Below are positions 44,911-57,829 of a DNA stretch of 64,000 bases, one piece after another. The notes under the pieces are model-generated. The model worked only from the letters and a program-made list of their open reading frames with translations. It searched no databases and had not been told where the DNA came from. Location: assembly GCA_021234535.1 (NCBI GenBank), contig CM037840.1, positions 16,757,415-16,821,414 of the forward strand, in the 5' to 3' direction. This DNA is from Stichopus chloronotus. Taxonomy: Eukaryota; Echinodermata; Holothuroidea; Aspidochirotida; Stichopodidae. Numbering within the stretch: position 1 is the stretch's first letter; each line of letters starts with the position of its first letter. The position numbers and the translations under genes were made by a program.

Positions 44911-47900
44911 AACAAGCAACCATCTCACATATTTCTGCTTCCTGCTGAGTTGGGCTGATTTTACCGTCCGGTAACAACCACAGTTTTATTAGCTTTTACC
45001 AGCTTTTTCCCAAGTAGAAGTGGAAGACACTTCATTTATACACTAATGTTAAATCTTTATGTGGAACTTGTAGAAGACCACAAAAACTACATGAAAATGA
45101 CTTTTGAGGGTAGGGTTAATCCATAGCAAAACCATGTTTATGCTATGGTAATTAGAGCATTGTAAATCACACAGTCTGGATGCTCACATCAGCCAACTTA
45201 ACTTTCTATCCTGCCTATGCATAATTTTAGATCAAACAGAATTGACAAGTATTAAACTGTTGGTGTCTTCCTACAGTAGCAGGCAATGCTTTGTCATGAG
45301 ATATTGATGTCACATCCTTACGTTTTGTTATATCGATGGTTTATAAACATTTTAATGCAACGCATCACAAAACTTGGAGAAAGCAACCTGAACATTAACT
45401 GCACTTTCTATTATACATTAGCATGCACTCTCCTTACAATTGGCCTAGGTTTATGCTGTAAGTTCTTTGAAGTTCAGCCCTTATAAAATAATCACAATTT
45501 ATTGTTGGCTAATGACATGCACTCCTTTGCTTTCTTACAGTGTAAACTGAATCGCGTTGTGTTATGTTCAACTAATGCCTAACGTTAACCCACAGCGTGT
45601 CATACTGTTAAATGGTAAACAAATAGGATGGATAGGTCGATTTCGCACACTTATTGAAAACACTAAAATTTTCTCCAACTAAAACATTAGACTATTCCCT
45701 ATATATTAGATAATCCGGTTTAAGCAAGTCTTTAATTGTGCCCAATCAAGTACGAATTTTACCTTAACCTATATCTGTAAATTTCATGTCATCTCCGGAA
45801 ATTGAATGGAAGTGTGAAGTATGTTTCAGAAAATGTTAGACTTAACAAAACTTACTATGAAACTGATCAAATTGTCAGCTGCGGGGAATTAAGTCTATAG
45901 CGAATCAAAGCGTTAACTTATTCTTATGTCTGCATGTGAATACTGAATGTATACAGGTACCGTTACTTTCCGCCACTGACATTCTGCCCCCAAATTTCTG
46001 GTGCGGAAAATAACATTCAAAAGGGCCGAAAATAACATTGAAAATAAACAAGAACTTTCAGGAGACTGGAGGCACGTTTTCCATGGTGGAATAACTACAT
46101 TTTCTACGGCGGAAAGAACCTAGACCAATGGCGGAATGACACGGCATCATTGTTTAGCCTACTGTAAAAGTTACGCTGAGACAGCCTGTGCGTTAACATA
46201 GGCCTAGGCCTACACTAACGTTGCAACATAACCTAACGTTAGGCCTACGCAATGATTCTGTGGCCACAACTTACAGTGTTCCAGAAAAGCCTCAGTTGGT
46301 TGTTCCTCTTCACAAAACGTTTAAGAAACCTCCTTGAACAAGTGATAATATTGTATTATCAGTAATATATGGATTAAACCAATTTCGAAATGGGTGACTC
46401 GTCGATAGCTGAAGCAGGTATTATTAAATGTCGTACTGATGTTGAAGCCCGTGATAGTATGATTGCAAAAAGTACGGACCTGACGCATTCGACACAACAC
46501 TATGTGGCCATGGCGTATATACCCACGCTAAACTCACTGATTTAAATAATTCGCACACCTTGTGTACCTGTAATTGCTGGCTTTCAACAATAATGACAGG
46601 GTGAGTTGGAGGCGTGTGTGGAGCGTGATAATAGCATGACCTCCGATATCATGAGCACACTTCCACATTTGTGGTATAAACCTGATTACCATTATAAAAT
46701 ACGACAAATAATCTTTCAAAGCAAAGTTCATTAGACATAATTTAGTCTCATACTGAGCTTACGAATATCATTTAAGTCATATGCGTTATTATATACAAAA
46801 AACCGCTGACAAAAGGCCAATGAATTTCGCTGCTTGTAATCATTGAACCGCATGAAGTGGAAATAGTACAACCAAGCTACGTCTAGTTGCAATTAGAAAT
46901 ATATTATTTTAGACAGGGAGAATTTTTTATGTGTCTTTAATGTCGTTGTATTTATGCCTTAAAAGTGAACAAACAGCCATGAATATATCAGTCTAAAATG
47001 ATTATAACAACATGTAATTTGCTACAAATTTTCTGGCAATCACAATAGCTTATAGAAAATAGTATTACCAAAAGTATACCCATACTATTGTAGTAAAGTG
47101 TTAATTTGTCCTATCCCTTTAAGCCTGCTTTAACACAGGAGCCATGAAACTCATCTGGCCGTGCATGTGACTCCCACATGTACAGGAAGTACCTGTTGAT
47201 TATTCATATGTCCAGTGTCTGGTCAGTGGAATCCTTTGTCCTGCAGACTCACCACCCTTTTTAGCCACTAGTGTAGATCCACGTAGAAATATAGGACTTT
47301 GCCCATTTGAGCTTTTCTAGCTTTTACTTATTCATTTAGGGTCAAATTGTGATATGCATCAGAAATAGGTTTGTTCTTGTTTACTCCATTGCCATGTCTA
47401 AGCATGCAGCTCTCTCCAAGGAAAGTTTAGTCATTTATTCCTACGCCAAGTGAGGTCTGGTCTCACTACTCTGCACCCATGTGGGCTTGCACTCCAGTTT
47501 TTGTTGTCAGCCAAGCAACATGTGGTCCGAGAGTTGTGCGTAAAGACTCTTTACTGTTTTGGGCTTCCTCCGAAGACAAATGAAGTGTATATTGGTGCCT
47601 TTTGGTGAGTTGATTATTCTAATTTGTTGTGTGTACTAAAGTTCAGCTATTGCAGTTGCAAAATCCCACTGTCGGAGACCAAAGTTTGTTCACAGCCGCC
47701 AGCTGATGCATGTGTTAGTGTAGCCTATTGAATTAGTGCAGGGCCTAGTTATGAGAGAAAGTAAACTATTTTGGGTAATGCCTGTATTTTAGCCAAGAAG
47801 TATGTATTCCAGTTAAATGGGAAATGACAGTGTTCTTATGGTATACTTTGAATTTTTTCACTGTGTATTCAATGGTATGATGGGCATGTTACTCAGCTGT

Positions 47901-50461
47901 TGTTTCAAATCATTTGAGTATTCCCAGATCAGCTGTATTTCAGTATAATTATTCTGTTTTGCTGTAATATGTGCTGCAAGACATTTAAAACCATTTGTAA
48001 TTTAATTTACATTCTACACTGGATTGGGCATGTGTCAGTGATGTATAGGCCTCAAGTGAGGTATATAGGTTAATTACTCCAACCATATGGTGAAGGCATG
48101 CATTATTGGGGGCGCTATCGCATCTTTAGAGATAGACCATGTGCTCGAGTGAGAACAAAGGGAAACTTAGGCCATGCACAGCCTAACATGGTGACAGTGT
48201 AAGGGTCAGCCTAAGCTGTTGGCCTAACACTATTAGACTATGGGTCCATGTGTATTGTTAGGGTCTACATAATTTATTAAGAGTATTCTATCTTCATCTT
48301 CATTATTTGTATTTCCATTTGTTCTTGGTATTCTGTATTTTCATTCACTCTTGGTATTCTTTATCTAAATTATCAACCTAATTGTATTGTCGGTACCTTT
48401 GCATACGGCAACAAGATATTGGTCTAGTTCTCATTATTACAATATGATGTTTGTTAGCCAGTTCTAGAATCCCCATACAGTACTTCTGATGTTGTTTTAA
48501 TAGTTATTCATGCTGTTATATAGTGTCATATTTTCATAATGTCTCAGTTCCCATTTCATATTGTCATCCTGTAAATGGAATGGACGGACAATCTGTTGTT
48601 ACATGATGTTTTAGCATCGGTATCTACATTCTTATTCTTGTATATAGTATCGTAATTAACTGTGGTCATGTATGTCAAATTTATTTGTGATGATATGGCT
48701 GTAGCATTGCCTTTGCTAGGTACGGTATTTGTCAATCCTGTAGAGTCACAGAATTCTGTACCTATACTTTATGTATTCACATCACTTTTATTAATTCAGG
48801 GTTCGGTTGGACGGTGACATGGTACTGTTTGGTTCTCTGGTGATGCCTTTGTAACTTTTTCACTTGGGTCTGGTGAGTAACGAGTCTAGGTTGTGAAAGC
48901 AGGTGCCTTGGTAGTCACCGAATTTTGTCCTTTTTGTATTTTGCATATTTCTATCTTTATCATTTTGCTAATTTCATTGCATGTGTTGATTTAAAGCAAG
49001 TAAGCACTTTGCATAATTAAGGGACGATATGTTACGGATCTTACTCTAATGAATAATTAGTGGCTTGTCAATCAACGTAACAGTGTCCCTTGCTATATCA
49101 TAATAATCCTTTTGCTCATGTTTAAGTCGCAATAGTGTACAGCAATATTGTGTTTAGCTGTTTATCGGTTGTATATCCCATGGTCAAGTGATGCATTATC
49201 GTACATGTAGTATGGGTTATCGCGTTGGGTTATGAGTTGATACCGTAGTGATCATAAGTTTGTACAGCATTGCTTCATTTGTGTGACCAGAGCATTTACT
49301 GTGGGACTGTTCAGTGTGTACTGTACAGTATGTATCACTTAATTTTGATATTTTCATTATTTTCCATTTAACATTTTACAATCATTCTTCACTTTTCCGG
49401 TTTCTGTTGATGATAGCTCTCGGGTTGATGTCACTTACCCAGTGAATCCCTGATCTGTCTCCAGTCACTGATTGTATTTTATTTTGCTATGTCACTATTG
49501 TTTAGTCACTGTGTGCAGATGCCTTTTTGTCATAGCTTGTCCAAAATTTCCTAAACACTTTTTTTGGTTGAGTTCTGTCGGCAGTACGATACTGCATGCT
49601 TTTGATTGGTTCTATTGTGATCTGCCACTAGTGATGATATTGATTATGTGTATTCATGTATGATATTGTTCGTTGTTTGTTTTGTTACAGAGGCTGTTCT
49701 TTTTTTTTACTGGTGCCGTTTTCTTGCTTTTTACCCTTGCTGTGGCTGGGAATAAATTTGAGTTCAACTGATGAAGCGTTGTTCGTTACTGTCGTCATTT
49801 GTTTGAGGTGACCTGCTGCTACGCTCCCTATCCCTGTACCTGCATTCCTTTCACTATAATACAACGAACCAACATGTCTCATGAACCATTAGAGGGGTGA
49901 AAAAGCTATACCGAGTCGCGTAATGGTGAAAAACATGCACATGATATAACATGACGGATTCCACCTTTGTACAACTGACTAAAAACGTAACTATTTACGT
50001 GCTTTTCCTCCATAAACTTCTCATACAACTACTATTGTGGTAATACAAATCCTTCACGACAAATCACCTAATTAGTGTTGGTATGATCTGAATGCACAAA
50101 ATATTCCCGAACAGGTGGACTTCGTCAGAATTTGTTTGAAAAAGTGCGGTTTTCATGCCTTAAATGATTGCAATAACGAAAAAAAAAACTTTTGTTCAGC
50201 ACAAATTGAACTATCTATACGAGACATATTATCAAGATTGGTGCAAAACTGAAAGACAAGTAGGGAATTTTACGTTTTCAAACAAAGCCCCCTCCCGAGG
50301 TCAAATAGAGGTCAAATTAATCGGAAACAGTCGCGGCATACGGATATCATCTTCGAAAACAACTGTACTAAATTTTAGCCAAATCTAACGGAAAACAGCG
50401 AAATGCTAGGCACTTAAACGCAAATGTTATTTTGACCAGGGAGTTGTGACGTAAGCCACGT
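44911..50461. other. Long stretch without recognised genes
   Basis: About 5.5 kb of AT-rich sequence. TAGGCCTAGGCCTAC and CCTAACGTTAGGCC words occur at 46200-46250. From 47130 to 49700 the plus strand is T-rich with many stops on both strands. Open frames reach at most 66 codons and none carries a recognisable motif. It could be intron, UTR or intergenic. Confidence 0.45.
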
Positions 50462-50510
50462 TTGCCGTGCACGACGGCAATAGCTCAGCTGAAAGCTTTC
50501 AGCTGAGCTA
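50462..50510. repeat. Two abutting hairpins, one a perfect 30 bp palindrome
   Basis: 50481-50510 is a perfect palindrome: TAGCTCAGCTGAAAG followed by its exact reverse complement, with no spacer. Directly before it, 50462-50480 forms TTGCCGT-GCACG-ACGGCAA (7 bp stem, 5 nt loop). It lies outside any recognised gene. Confidence 0.9.
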
Positions 50511-51010
50511 AAAACAGTGTGATTCAAGGTCTCTGAGCTCCCCAAAGTTTTTCTGTTTAAATATTTGTCCAGATTTCCATATAATCTTTTGGTGGATAGA
50601 AATATGATACATAAATTATTTACTGATTGTTTTGGTAACCTGTTTGCAACTTGTTTCATTTTATTTGCTGATTTGTGCTGTGCTATTGCCATCTTAAAAG
50701 AATGGTCTAGGCACAAATTTAGCTTGGATATGTTGAAGCGTAAGTTTATAAAACCATTCTGGTGAAACTTCGATTAAGTTCCCATGTCTGTTTCTCAAGA
50801 TATTACCAGCTGAAGTTCCCCTTTTCTGCCCACTGTGAACTTGAGGGACGCAGGAGTGACATCTCCTCACATGGCTGAATAATCTTTTGTTTCCTTTATT
50901 ATTGAATTTATTATTTTGACCTTGAAATCAATTGGTGGTCAGCTTAGGTACTAGTTATGAAGGTCGCAAACCTCTCATACCCATCGTACATTCACCTAGC
51001 TTGTAATAGC
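50511..51010. other. No recognised feature
   Basis: AT-rich spacer. Short frames only. Confidence 0.4.
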
Positions 51011-51076
51011 ACTAGATATTGAAGTATTAAATTTGGTGTAAATTTTAAAGAAAAACATAAGATGCTTTATCAATGT
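51011..51076 (+). repeat. 66 bp exact direct repeat, copy 1
   Basis: Starts ACTAGATATTGAAG and ends TTTATCAATGT. I find no difference from the copy at 51783-51848, while the flanks of the two copies are unrelated. Confidence 0.9.
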
Positions 51077-51782
51077 GGGGAGATGTCGTCACTCCTGCTT
51101 GCTCCAAGTCAACTGTTGGTAACAAATGTGGCAACTTCAACTGCTCATATCTCCGGAACCACACATGGGAATTGAATGGAATTGCACTTAAATGGTCAGC
51201 TTAACTTACTCTTCAACATATCAAAGCTATATGTGTGGCTAGACCATCCTTTTAAGGTAGGTTTTCAATAACTGTACACACTACATCCTATTTGAATTAC
51301 TGAAAACAAGAGACATTTGTTAAAAAAGACATTTCTCCAACATGCAAAGAGTGCAGTTTGATAGCTGTGGAAGTCTTTAGAGGAATTATTCAGAGCACAC
51401 ATCTTTCACTTGAATGGGCAGGATGTACAAATTCTTGTTATTTCCCACTTTCCTATCTTAAATGTTGCCTTAATTATTGGATCTCAAAAAGGCAAATATG
51501 GGGATCGGAAAAGGTAAACTTTGAACCAAACTTGCCCTACAGTTTGAGTGCATGAACATTAAGAAGCGTCATATAGGTAGTTGTATAATGTTTTTAAGAA
51601 AGGTATAGTCAAAAGTGCTTTCAAGTACATAAACTCTGGCTTAAAGTCAAATTTGATTTTATGAATTAAGGGGTAGAGTCATCCCTTGATGCTGGAATGC
51701 CCTTTTCGTGCAAGAACATCGAAAACATCAAAAGGGCTTTTGACAGATATACTCCATCTCTTTCTGTAGGAACGCGTCCACA
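51077..51782. other. 706 bp segment between the exact repeats
   Basis: No recognised coding content and no visible terminal inverted repeats; a plus frame at 51358-51555 lacks motifs. It is the segment that would be lost or gained by recombination between the 66 bp copies. Confidence 0.5.
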
Positions 51783-51848
51783 ACTAGATATTGAAGTATT
51801 AAATTTGGTGTAAATTTTAAAGAAAAACATAAGATGCTTTATCAATGT
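51783..51848 (+). repeat. 66 bp exact direct repeat, copy 2
   Basis: Same 66 bases as 51011-51076, at an offset of 772 bp. The following sequence leads into the Mutator-like relic at 52 kb. Confidence 0.9.
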
Positions 51849-51994
51849 TCAAAAGGTACTTGTGATTTCATATTTGATACGAATTTGTCTAAATTTGTTA
51901 TGAAGGTGTTTGAAGACGTTTGTTTGAAAAATTCTTCAGATTTGTTGCATGTTAAATAGGCATTATTCTTGTACTTACTTTTCATCCTCATTTT

Positions 51995-53020
51995 AGATGA
52001 AATCACTTATCTCATTAACCTCTGTGGAGCCAACACCCTAGAAGCCACATCATCAGTGGTGTCAACAGGCGGATGACGTATGCTGCAATGGAAGTCGGAG
52101 TGGGCAGGGAAGGGCTGGCTACCATGTGCAGCATACTGAACATGCCCCCACCAATGATGCCTAACGTATTCAACCTTCACGTGAAGACGATTTCCCGGAC
52201 CGCAGAGGAAGCTGAGCAACAGATAACAGAGGCTGTTGAAAGAGCCAAGATAGCTGTACTGGGGAGACCTCCAAACCCGTCAGAGGTTGTAGACCTTTGT
52301 GTTACATTCGATGGAACATGGGCATAGCGGGGTTTCACTGCTAATTTTGGGGTGGGGGTGGTAATGTCAGCTTATACAGGGGAAGTTTTGGATGAGGTTT
52401 AATGAAAGATTTGTTTAGAATGAAGAAGACTTACGGGGGAAATGCAATTAGGAAGAATGTAAACAAAGAGACAGTACGATTGGGTGTAGATGCAGAAAAT
52501 GTTCAGGAAGGGGTTGGGGCAGATAGGGTGTCTGATACAACTAAGAAAATGCAGGAGGCAATTTTGGCAGTGTTGTATCATGAAGTACAAATTCCTGATG
52601 ACACTGTCAGACATCAGTATTGCACATCTGGTGAATGGTGTGAATACAAAAACAATGGCACAACGGAGAATAAAGAGTACCACCTTGATGAGGTATTTCT
52701 TGATCTCCTGAAGCCTACATTTATGCGACTTAGTCAGGAATCTCTTGTAAAGAGGTGTCTTGCTGGACTCACACAAAATCAAAATGAGAGGCCCACAGTC
52801 TGTCAAATCAGCAACAAACCTTGCTGTTTTGTCTTGGAACTGTGGTGCTGCTGTCACTTGCAACAGAATGATGAAATCATTAAAACTTCAAGGGGGTTAT
52901 CACACCAATTTGGCAACTGCTCGTAAAGATAAACGTAGCTTAGAGTATGCAGACAAGTTTTGTGAGGAAACAAAAAAAGAAAGAGGTGAAGAGAAAAAAA
53001 TCTATAATTGAAGAGACCAA
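51995..53020 (+). pseudogene. Mutator-like transposase relic (copy 2)
   Basis: After CCTCATTTTAG: NRRMTYAAMEVGVGREGLAT, SILNMPPPMMPNVFNLH, EAEQQITEAVERAK, DLCVTFDGTWA then TAG (about 52325) and RGFTANFGVGVVMSAYTGE. The part with the cysteine/histidine cluster is deleted; the sequence jumps to MKKTYGGNAIRKNV, AILAVLYHEVQIPDD, HQYCTSGEWCEYKN, LLKPTFMRLSQESL, CLAGLTQNQNE (52402-52790) and, in the next frame, ATNLAVLSWNCGAAVT with a basic tail ending in TGA near 53011. This complements copy 1, which keeps the Cys/His part but lacks the NRR...MPPPM part. Confidence 0.75.
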
Positions 53021-54500
53021 AGTGGAAAGGGAAGGAGTCTCACTCATATGACTCAGGAGCTTTTTAGGTGGGCATGGAGATGGATAGTATTCCTTTTCCA
53101 ATGACTCTTGTGAATACAGAAACACTGGCACGACAGAGAATGAAGACTACGATTTGTGAAGCATCTCTTCAAGCCGACATTTTTTGGTTTCATTGACATA
53201 TCCTGTTTATTTATTCATCTATAGTTAGTCAACAAAGAAAATTAGCAGACATCTGGTGAAATTGTACTAAAATGAGTGGACAAAAGCAAATTCAAGTGGC
53301 GTTTTAAACGTTTTTGTAAAGATTACTCTTTGAGAAATCTCAAAATAAAAAAGTCTTTATCCCATCTGTAGACTGATTTATAGTTCTTATCTGTTATCTT
53401 TTTAATGTATTTCCATATGCCAGTATTATTCTTGGAAGGAACAGAGTGCAATAAATTGAATTGCATTTACAATTGAAAGAACTCTAATATTTATATATAT
53501 TTTTATATGTATAAAATATTTATGAATTGAGTGAATTGTAATGAATTTAATGGATTGCAATGATTTCTAATAACATCAATCAAATCATTAGTTACTTACT
53601 GGGTTCAGTGAGAGTGAAGGTCCACCTCAGTGAGTAACCCCCACCAATTACATCATCATAAGTAGTTAAGATTTTTCTGTTATATTTTTTATTCTTTCAT
53701 TGTTTCTTTCTTTATTATTTCAAAGCATTGGTCCCCTTACTATAACAACTACAGTAAGGGGGGAGGTATATGGAGGGAAACACCTTGCTTTGTTCCAACC
53801 GGGGATTGTGACTGACGTCTGCTATTGGTTATTTGGTCCTTTTAATTAGTCTAATTGAGTAAGTAATTCATGAAAAGTGATATGCATTGTGTGCGTTCTG
53901 AGGAAAGAGTGTTTGGTGGTAATTGATTCTGGCCGTGATTTATCACTTGACATTATTTTTCAAGACTGTACTAATGTTTTTCTGTTTTCTCCATTTGCGA
54001 TATTTCCCTTTGTTTTTTAGGAGAATTTGCATAAATTAAAGGTCCTTTGAGCTACGTGTCTAAGAATCGCACACAGTGTTCTGTACACTGACTGCAATTT
54101 TTCATATCAAACTTAAAGTCCCCATTAATTAGCGATTACTTAACTCGTTAGACAATCTGATACTGCTACCTAGAGATATGAGAGGTTTGCTGTTAGCTGC
54201 CTACGTTAGTCCCCGGGGACCTCTGCTGTCAAATTTCACCGTATAATTGAATGCAGTTTAGTCCAATGATGAAGTTGACATTTAGAATGGGAGGACGGAA
54301 AAAAATTCTCAAGATTTTAGATGATAAATTAAATCATAACAATATGAGCAAAATGTGGCATCATTTTGCACTCACCTCCAAAAGAAAAAATTTCTAAAGG
54401 GGAGATATAAATCTAGTACATCCCCCAGGATGTCAATCAGTCACCATTTCATCTGACCCCACCCCCCACTCCAAGATGAAACCCTGGCTATGTCTTTGCT
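53021..54500. other. No recognised gene
   Basis: A short piece at 53105-53150 (AATACAGAAACACTGGCACGACAGAG) repeats wording from the transposase relic at 52645-52670 and may be a small duplicate. The rest is AT-rich and featureless. Confidence 0.4.
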
Positions 54501-54700
54501 ATTGGTCCTGACGTTGGACATAGGCCTACTGTACAATAGCTATAGTCGTGTGTTTGCATGTAGGCTACATATAAACCCATTGGTCTTGACATTGAACATA
54601 CATTTACAATAGTCCTGTGTTTGTATGTAGGCTTACGTATACATCCATTGGTCCTGATGTATCCCACACAGGCTACATACACTCAAAGGTCCTAACAGGG
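54501..54700 (+). repeat. Degenerate tandem repeat, units of about 70-80 bp
   Basis: GGTCCTGAC/GGTCTTGAC/GGTCCTGAT begin units at 54503, 54582 and 54650, each followed by ACAATAG...GTGTTTG(C/T)ATGTAGGCT and CCCATT/CCATT. Related wording returns at about 55060-55140. No coding capacity. Confidence 0.55.
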
Positions 54701-55259
54701 CACCTGACCCTTGCAATGCATATACATGCACAGTAGCCTGTTAACAAGTGTGTAATTTGTCGTCAGTGAAACTATGAGAGCTAGCAAGTATGATATTATA
54801 AAACAGGATGCAACATTTGGTAGCATGTAGAGAAACCGTTTAAACTTTTTGGAAGTGGTGTGGTAGGCTAATTTTGTACAAATGATATTCTCAGTACTTT
54901 GAAACATTGGTTGACTATTTTGTTCATGGTATCTACCATACCTGACAGACACTTGTCTGGTATGGTTTCATATTGAGACTATGTCACTTCCATGAGTTCC
55001 AAGATGAATGAACCAGTAATTAATTAGAATTGTACAATGCATGATGTTTGTTTACTAAAGGTCCTGTGTTTGCATGTAAATCAACCCCTTGGTCCTGAAA
55101 ATGCATATACATTGCAAGTAGTCTTGTGTTTATAGACTCATACCCAACTGAGATAAATGTGATGTTATTGTGGTTAATATTACTTAAAATTCACATAAAA
55201 TAAGTTCATTTTATTAGAGAAAACTTTCTTTTCTAACATGAACTGAAATGGCCTCTTTT
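54701..55259. other. No recognised gene
   Basis: Apart from the returning tandem-repeat wording at 55060-55140, nothing is recognisable. Confidence 0.35.
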
Positions 55260-55720
55260 TGTGGCCAGGTCACATTTTAGTCCCCGTTTATGTGGAACAG
55301 TTGGGACAAGGAAGGTGGGTCCCGCATTGCATATGAGGTGCGTATGTGTGGGTGGGTGTGTTTGTGACACTAAGTTTGTGTGCACGATATCTCCAGATAG
55401 GAATGATGGATGCTGTTGATACTTGGTATGTAGGTTTGTCATATGGAGAGGAAGAACCCTATTATTTTTGGTGGAGTTCAAAGGTCATCTGGGGTCATTA
55501 GAGGTCAAATAGTGAAAGTCTTGTGTGCGCGATATCTCCAGTTCGGAATGATGGATGCTGTTGATAGTTGGTACGTAGGTTTGCCATATTGAGAGGAAGA
55601 ACCATATTGTTTTTGCTAAAGGTCAAAGGTCATCTGGGGTCACCAGAGGTCAAATAGTTCAAACCTTGTGAACATGATATCTCCAGATGGGAGTGATGGA
55701 TACTCTTGTGCTAAATGCAA
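55260..55720 (-). repeat. Hairpin-ended repeat family member, minus orientation, no terminal hairpin
   Basis: Read on the minus strand: units with TGACCTTTGAC..., CTCTCAATATGGCAAACC, ATCAACAGCATCCATCATTCC and GGAGATATCG, about 150-160 bp each and two to three times, then GTGTCACAAACACACCC leading to a CA-rich tract. Same order as the plus copies but diverged and lacking the closing hairpin. A perfect AGGTCAAAGGTCA lies at 55620-55632. Confidence 0.65.
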
Positions 55721-56219
55721 GGCAATTTTAACGTATGGTATGAAACCTCCTCCTCTTGAAATATGACAGGCACAAGGTTTCCAGTGTTTTCCCAGTGTTT
55801 CACCTCAGGTGATGACCTCAAATCTTTGCACCAAAAATAAATCCTTCACTCTTAGCATTAGAGTTATGTTTGAGAAACAAGCTTAGTAAAGAAACTAATG
55901 AGTACATCGAAACTACAATGCAGTTTTGCATTCTGGTTTTTATTATTTGTATGCACTTTACACTTGAAATAGTACCCAGAAAAGTTCATTACAATTGATT
56001 TAGATAATTGGAGTCCAATGTCACACAGTGGTACCGATATTAAAATAAACACCCACTTGCAGAATACCCCGTGAAAAGCAGCAAGCTACGTGGTGGCGCT
56101 AAGCGTATGGCACATAACCATTTTTGTTTTATAAAAGGAGACATGTTTAAGTATTAGAGAGGATAGGCTCTCGGTTTAGTATTGCCTTTAATGGAAAAGA
56201 CCAAAACAGGCGAGTGTCC
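55721..56219. other. No recognised gene
   Basis: AT-rich spacer; nothing recognised. Confidence 0.35.
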
Positions 56220-56640
56220 TTTAGAAGGCTACGGGGATACGCAGTCGGATTCGGGATACAGTTTTAAGAGGCTACGGGGACACGCAGTCGAATAAATTAA
56301 GATGACTCGTTCTCAAATAATTCTTAGTCATAAAATGAAACCAAAATGGGTTTAAAAGTGGATGCTCGGTCGCACAGTGGAACATTATGTAAACAATAAA
56401 TAATAAAGCGGCCTAAGTTTAATTTGAGAACGACTCATTGTTGTCCATTTCTATCTATGACTGCGTTGATAGCCTTTATCGGAAATTGATAGCCTACAGT
56501 CTACACAAGTGAATAGAGTAATAGTGTAGCCCCGTAGTAAAGAAAGCTTCGCTCTTGCGGGGTATTCTGGAAGCCTTTGACTGCGTAGCCCCCTAGCCCG
56601 TTAAAAAGGAGCTTCATTCTGGCGGGGTACTCTGCAATTG
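56220..56640. repeat. Cluster of direct and inverted repeats (GGCTACGGGG / CCCCGTAGCC type)
   Basis: GGCTACGGGGATACGCAGTCG at 56229 and GGCTACGGGGACACGCAGTCG at 56270 are direct repeats. The inverse GACTGCGTAGCCCC occurs at about 56580 and GTAGCCCCGTAG at about 56527. Between them GACTCGTTCTCAAAT (about 56304) faces ATTTGAGAACGACTC (about 56422) as an inverted pair. Two GCGGGGTA(T/C)TCTG blocks are also present at 56558 and 56619. It looks like a foldback-type element. Confidence 0.55.
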
Positions 56641-56722
56641 TGATGGTAAGGATGTCGCGAACACTTGTGCATGACAACGGGGAAAGAGACCATACTAGAC
56701 GACGTCTGACGTATGTAAATGT
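56641..56722 (-). pseudogene. Very short LINE fragment
   Basis: The minus-strand frame contains RRLVWSLSPLSCTSVRDILT, like YVLYGLPPPPP...TSVREILT in the LINE at 36740-39312. Only about 80 bp, so the call rests on this short similarity. Confidence 0.45.
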
Positions 56723-57829
56723 GTTTCTCGAACACCGAAAGTTAACTTTCGACAACTGAAATAACTTAAGGGTTTGTTATAATACCATCTTCATGTGCAG
56801 CAAATGGGTGTACGAACAGAAATCTGCGAGGAAATGGACACCTTTTCACAAGTAATTTTAGTGAAGCCTACATGAAGCACATACTGTTGTGTAAAGGTCT
56901 GGCCTAGGAGTAGACCTATATTGGTTTGTGTTAGTGTAGCCTAACTTTACGCAATAGCATATGCCTATTGACAAAATTTTGTTACTCGAATATTACAAAG
57001 CTTTTTGTAGCATTACAAAACAAATTAATTGATATCCACACAAACTAGCTGGATTAGCCTACCTAGCCAGGAGCGACTCGTACAACTTTGGAGTCGGTGT
57101 CCAAGAAATGTAGTCTGTTCACAGTACACCCCCCCCCCTCCCCGGGCAAATTCAAGAATATACACCCCTGAGCCAGTGAGCATGGTGCATTTCATGCACT
57201 CCACTTAGAAGATCTGTGTGGATACGTATTATTTTCCTTGACGTAACCTCGGCGTGGGACTGACATGGAACTGCACTACTACTACTGCCTAGCCAAGCAG
57301 GCCTAGATGGAGTTTTCCAGGGCCGCAGCGAAATATGATCATGGTCAATTCGTTAAAATTTCTGTTGAGCAAATTTTGCTTTTGCAGATGGTACAGTATC
57401 TACCTCCTCATAGTCACACACAGCTTGTGCGAACAGCCGGTCGCATCATTGAACGGCTACACAGACAGTATGCTGTCGACAATCCTTTTCTGAGTAGTCA
57501 CAAGTAAACAACAGTAATGTTCCATCAGATATATTATGGCACTCAGAACAGCCTTAACTTAATCTTTGTAGACGTAGCCAAGACTATATTTGAATATGGT
57601 GCAGGGTGTTATAGACTTGCTTTTCAATAATTGTGGATTGAATGTTGAGCCCAAGAAATCAAATTAGGATGTTACTAGAACATGCGCACACGGGGGGGGG
57701 GGGGGGATGCAGTTCAGTTTCTGGGAAGATCCCACGTCATGAGACCCAGGTTCAGCACTAGGTAAATGAACGTAAAGCTGTTTTTGTTAACAGACCTGGG
57801 TATTGCAATTGGTTGCAACACAGGATTGA
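56723..57829. other. No recognised gene
   Basis: A plus frame at 57307-57507 (containing ISVEQILLLQMVQYLPPHSH and RIIERLHRQYAVDNPF) looks protein-like but I do not recognise it. C and G runs occur at 57127 and 57692. Confidence 0.35.

Noticed and set aside
52399..52863. 154-codon minus-strand frame opposite Mutator-like copy 2
   Set aside because: The plus strand carries clear transposase motifs here; the minus frame is a shadow.
57120..57705. C and G homopolymer runs as regulatory G-quadruplex sites
   Set aside because: Single uninterrupted runs with no repeated G-tract spacing; more likely slippage or sequencing-prone tracts.
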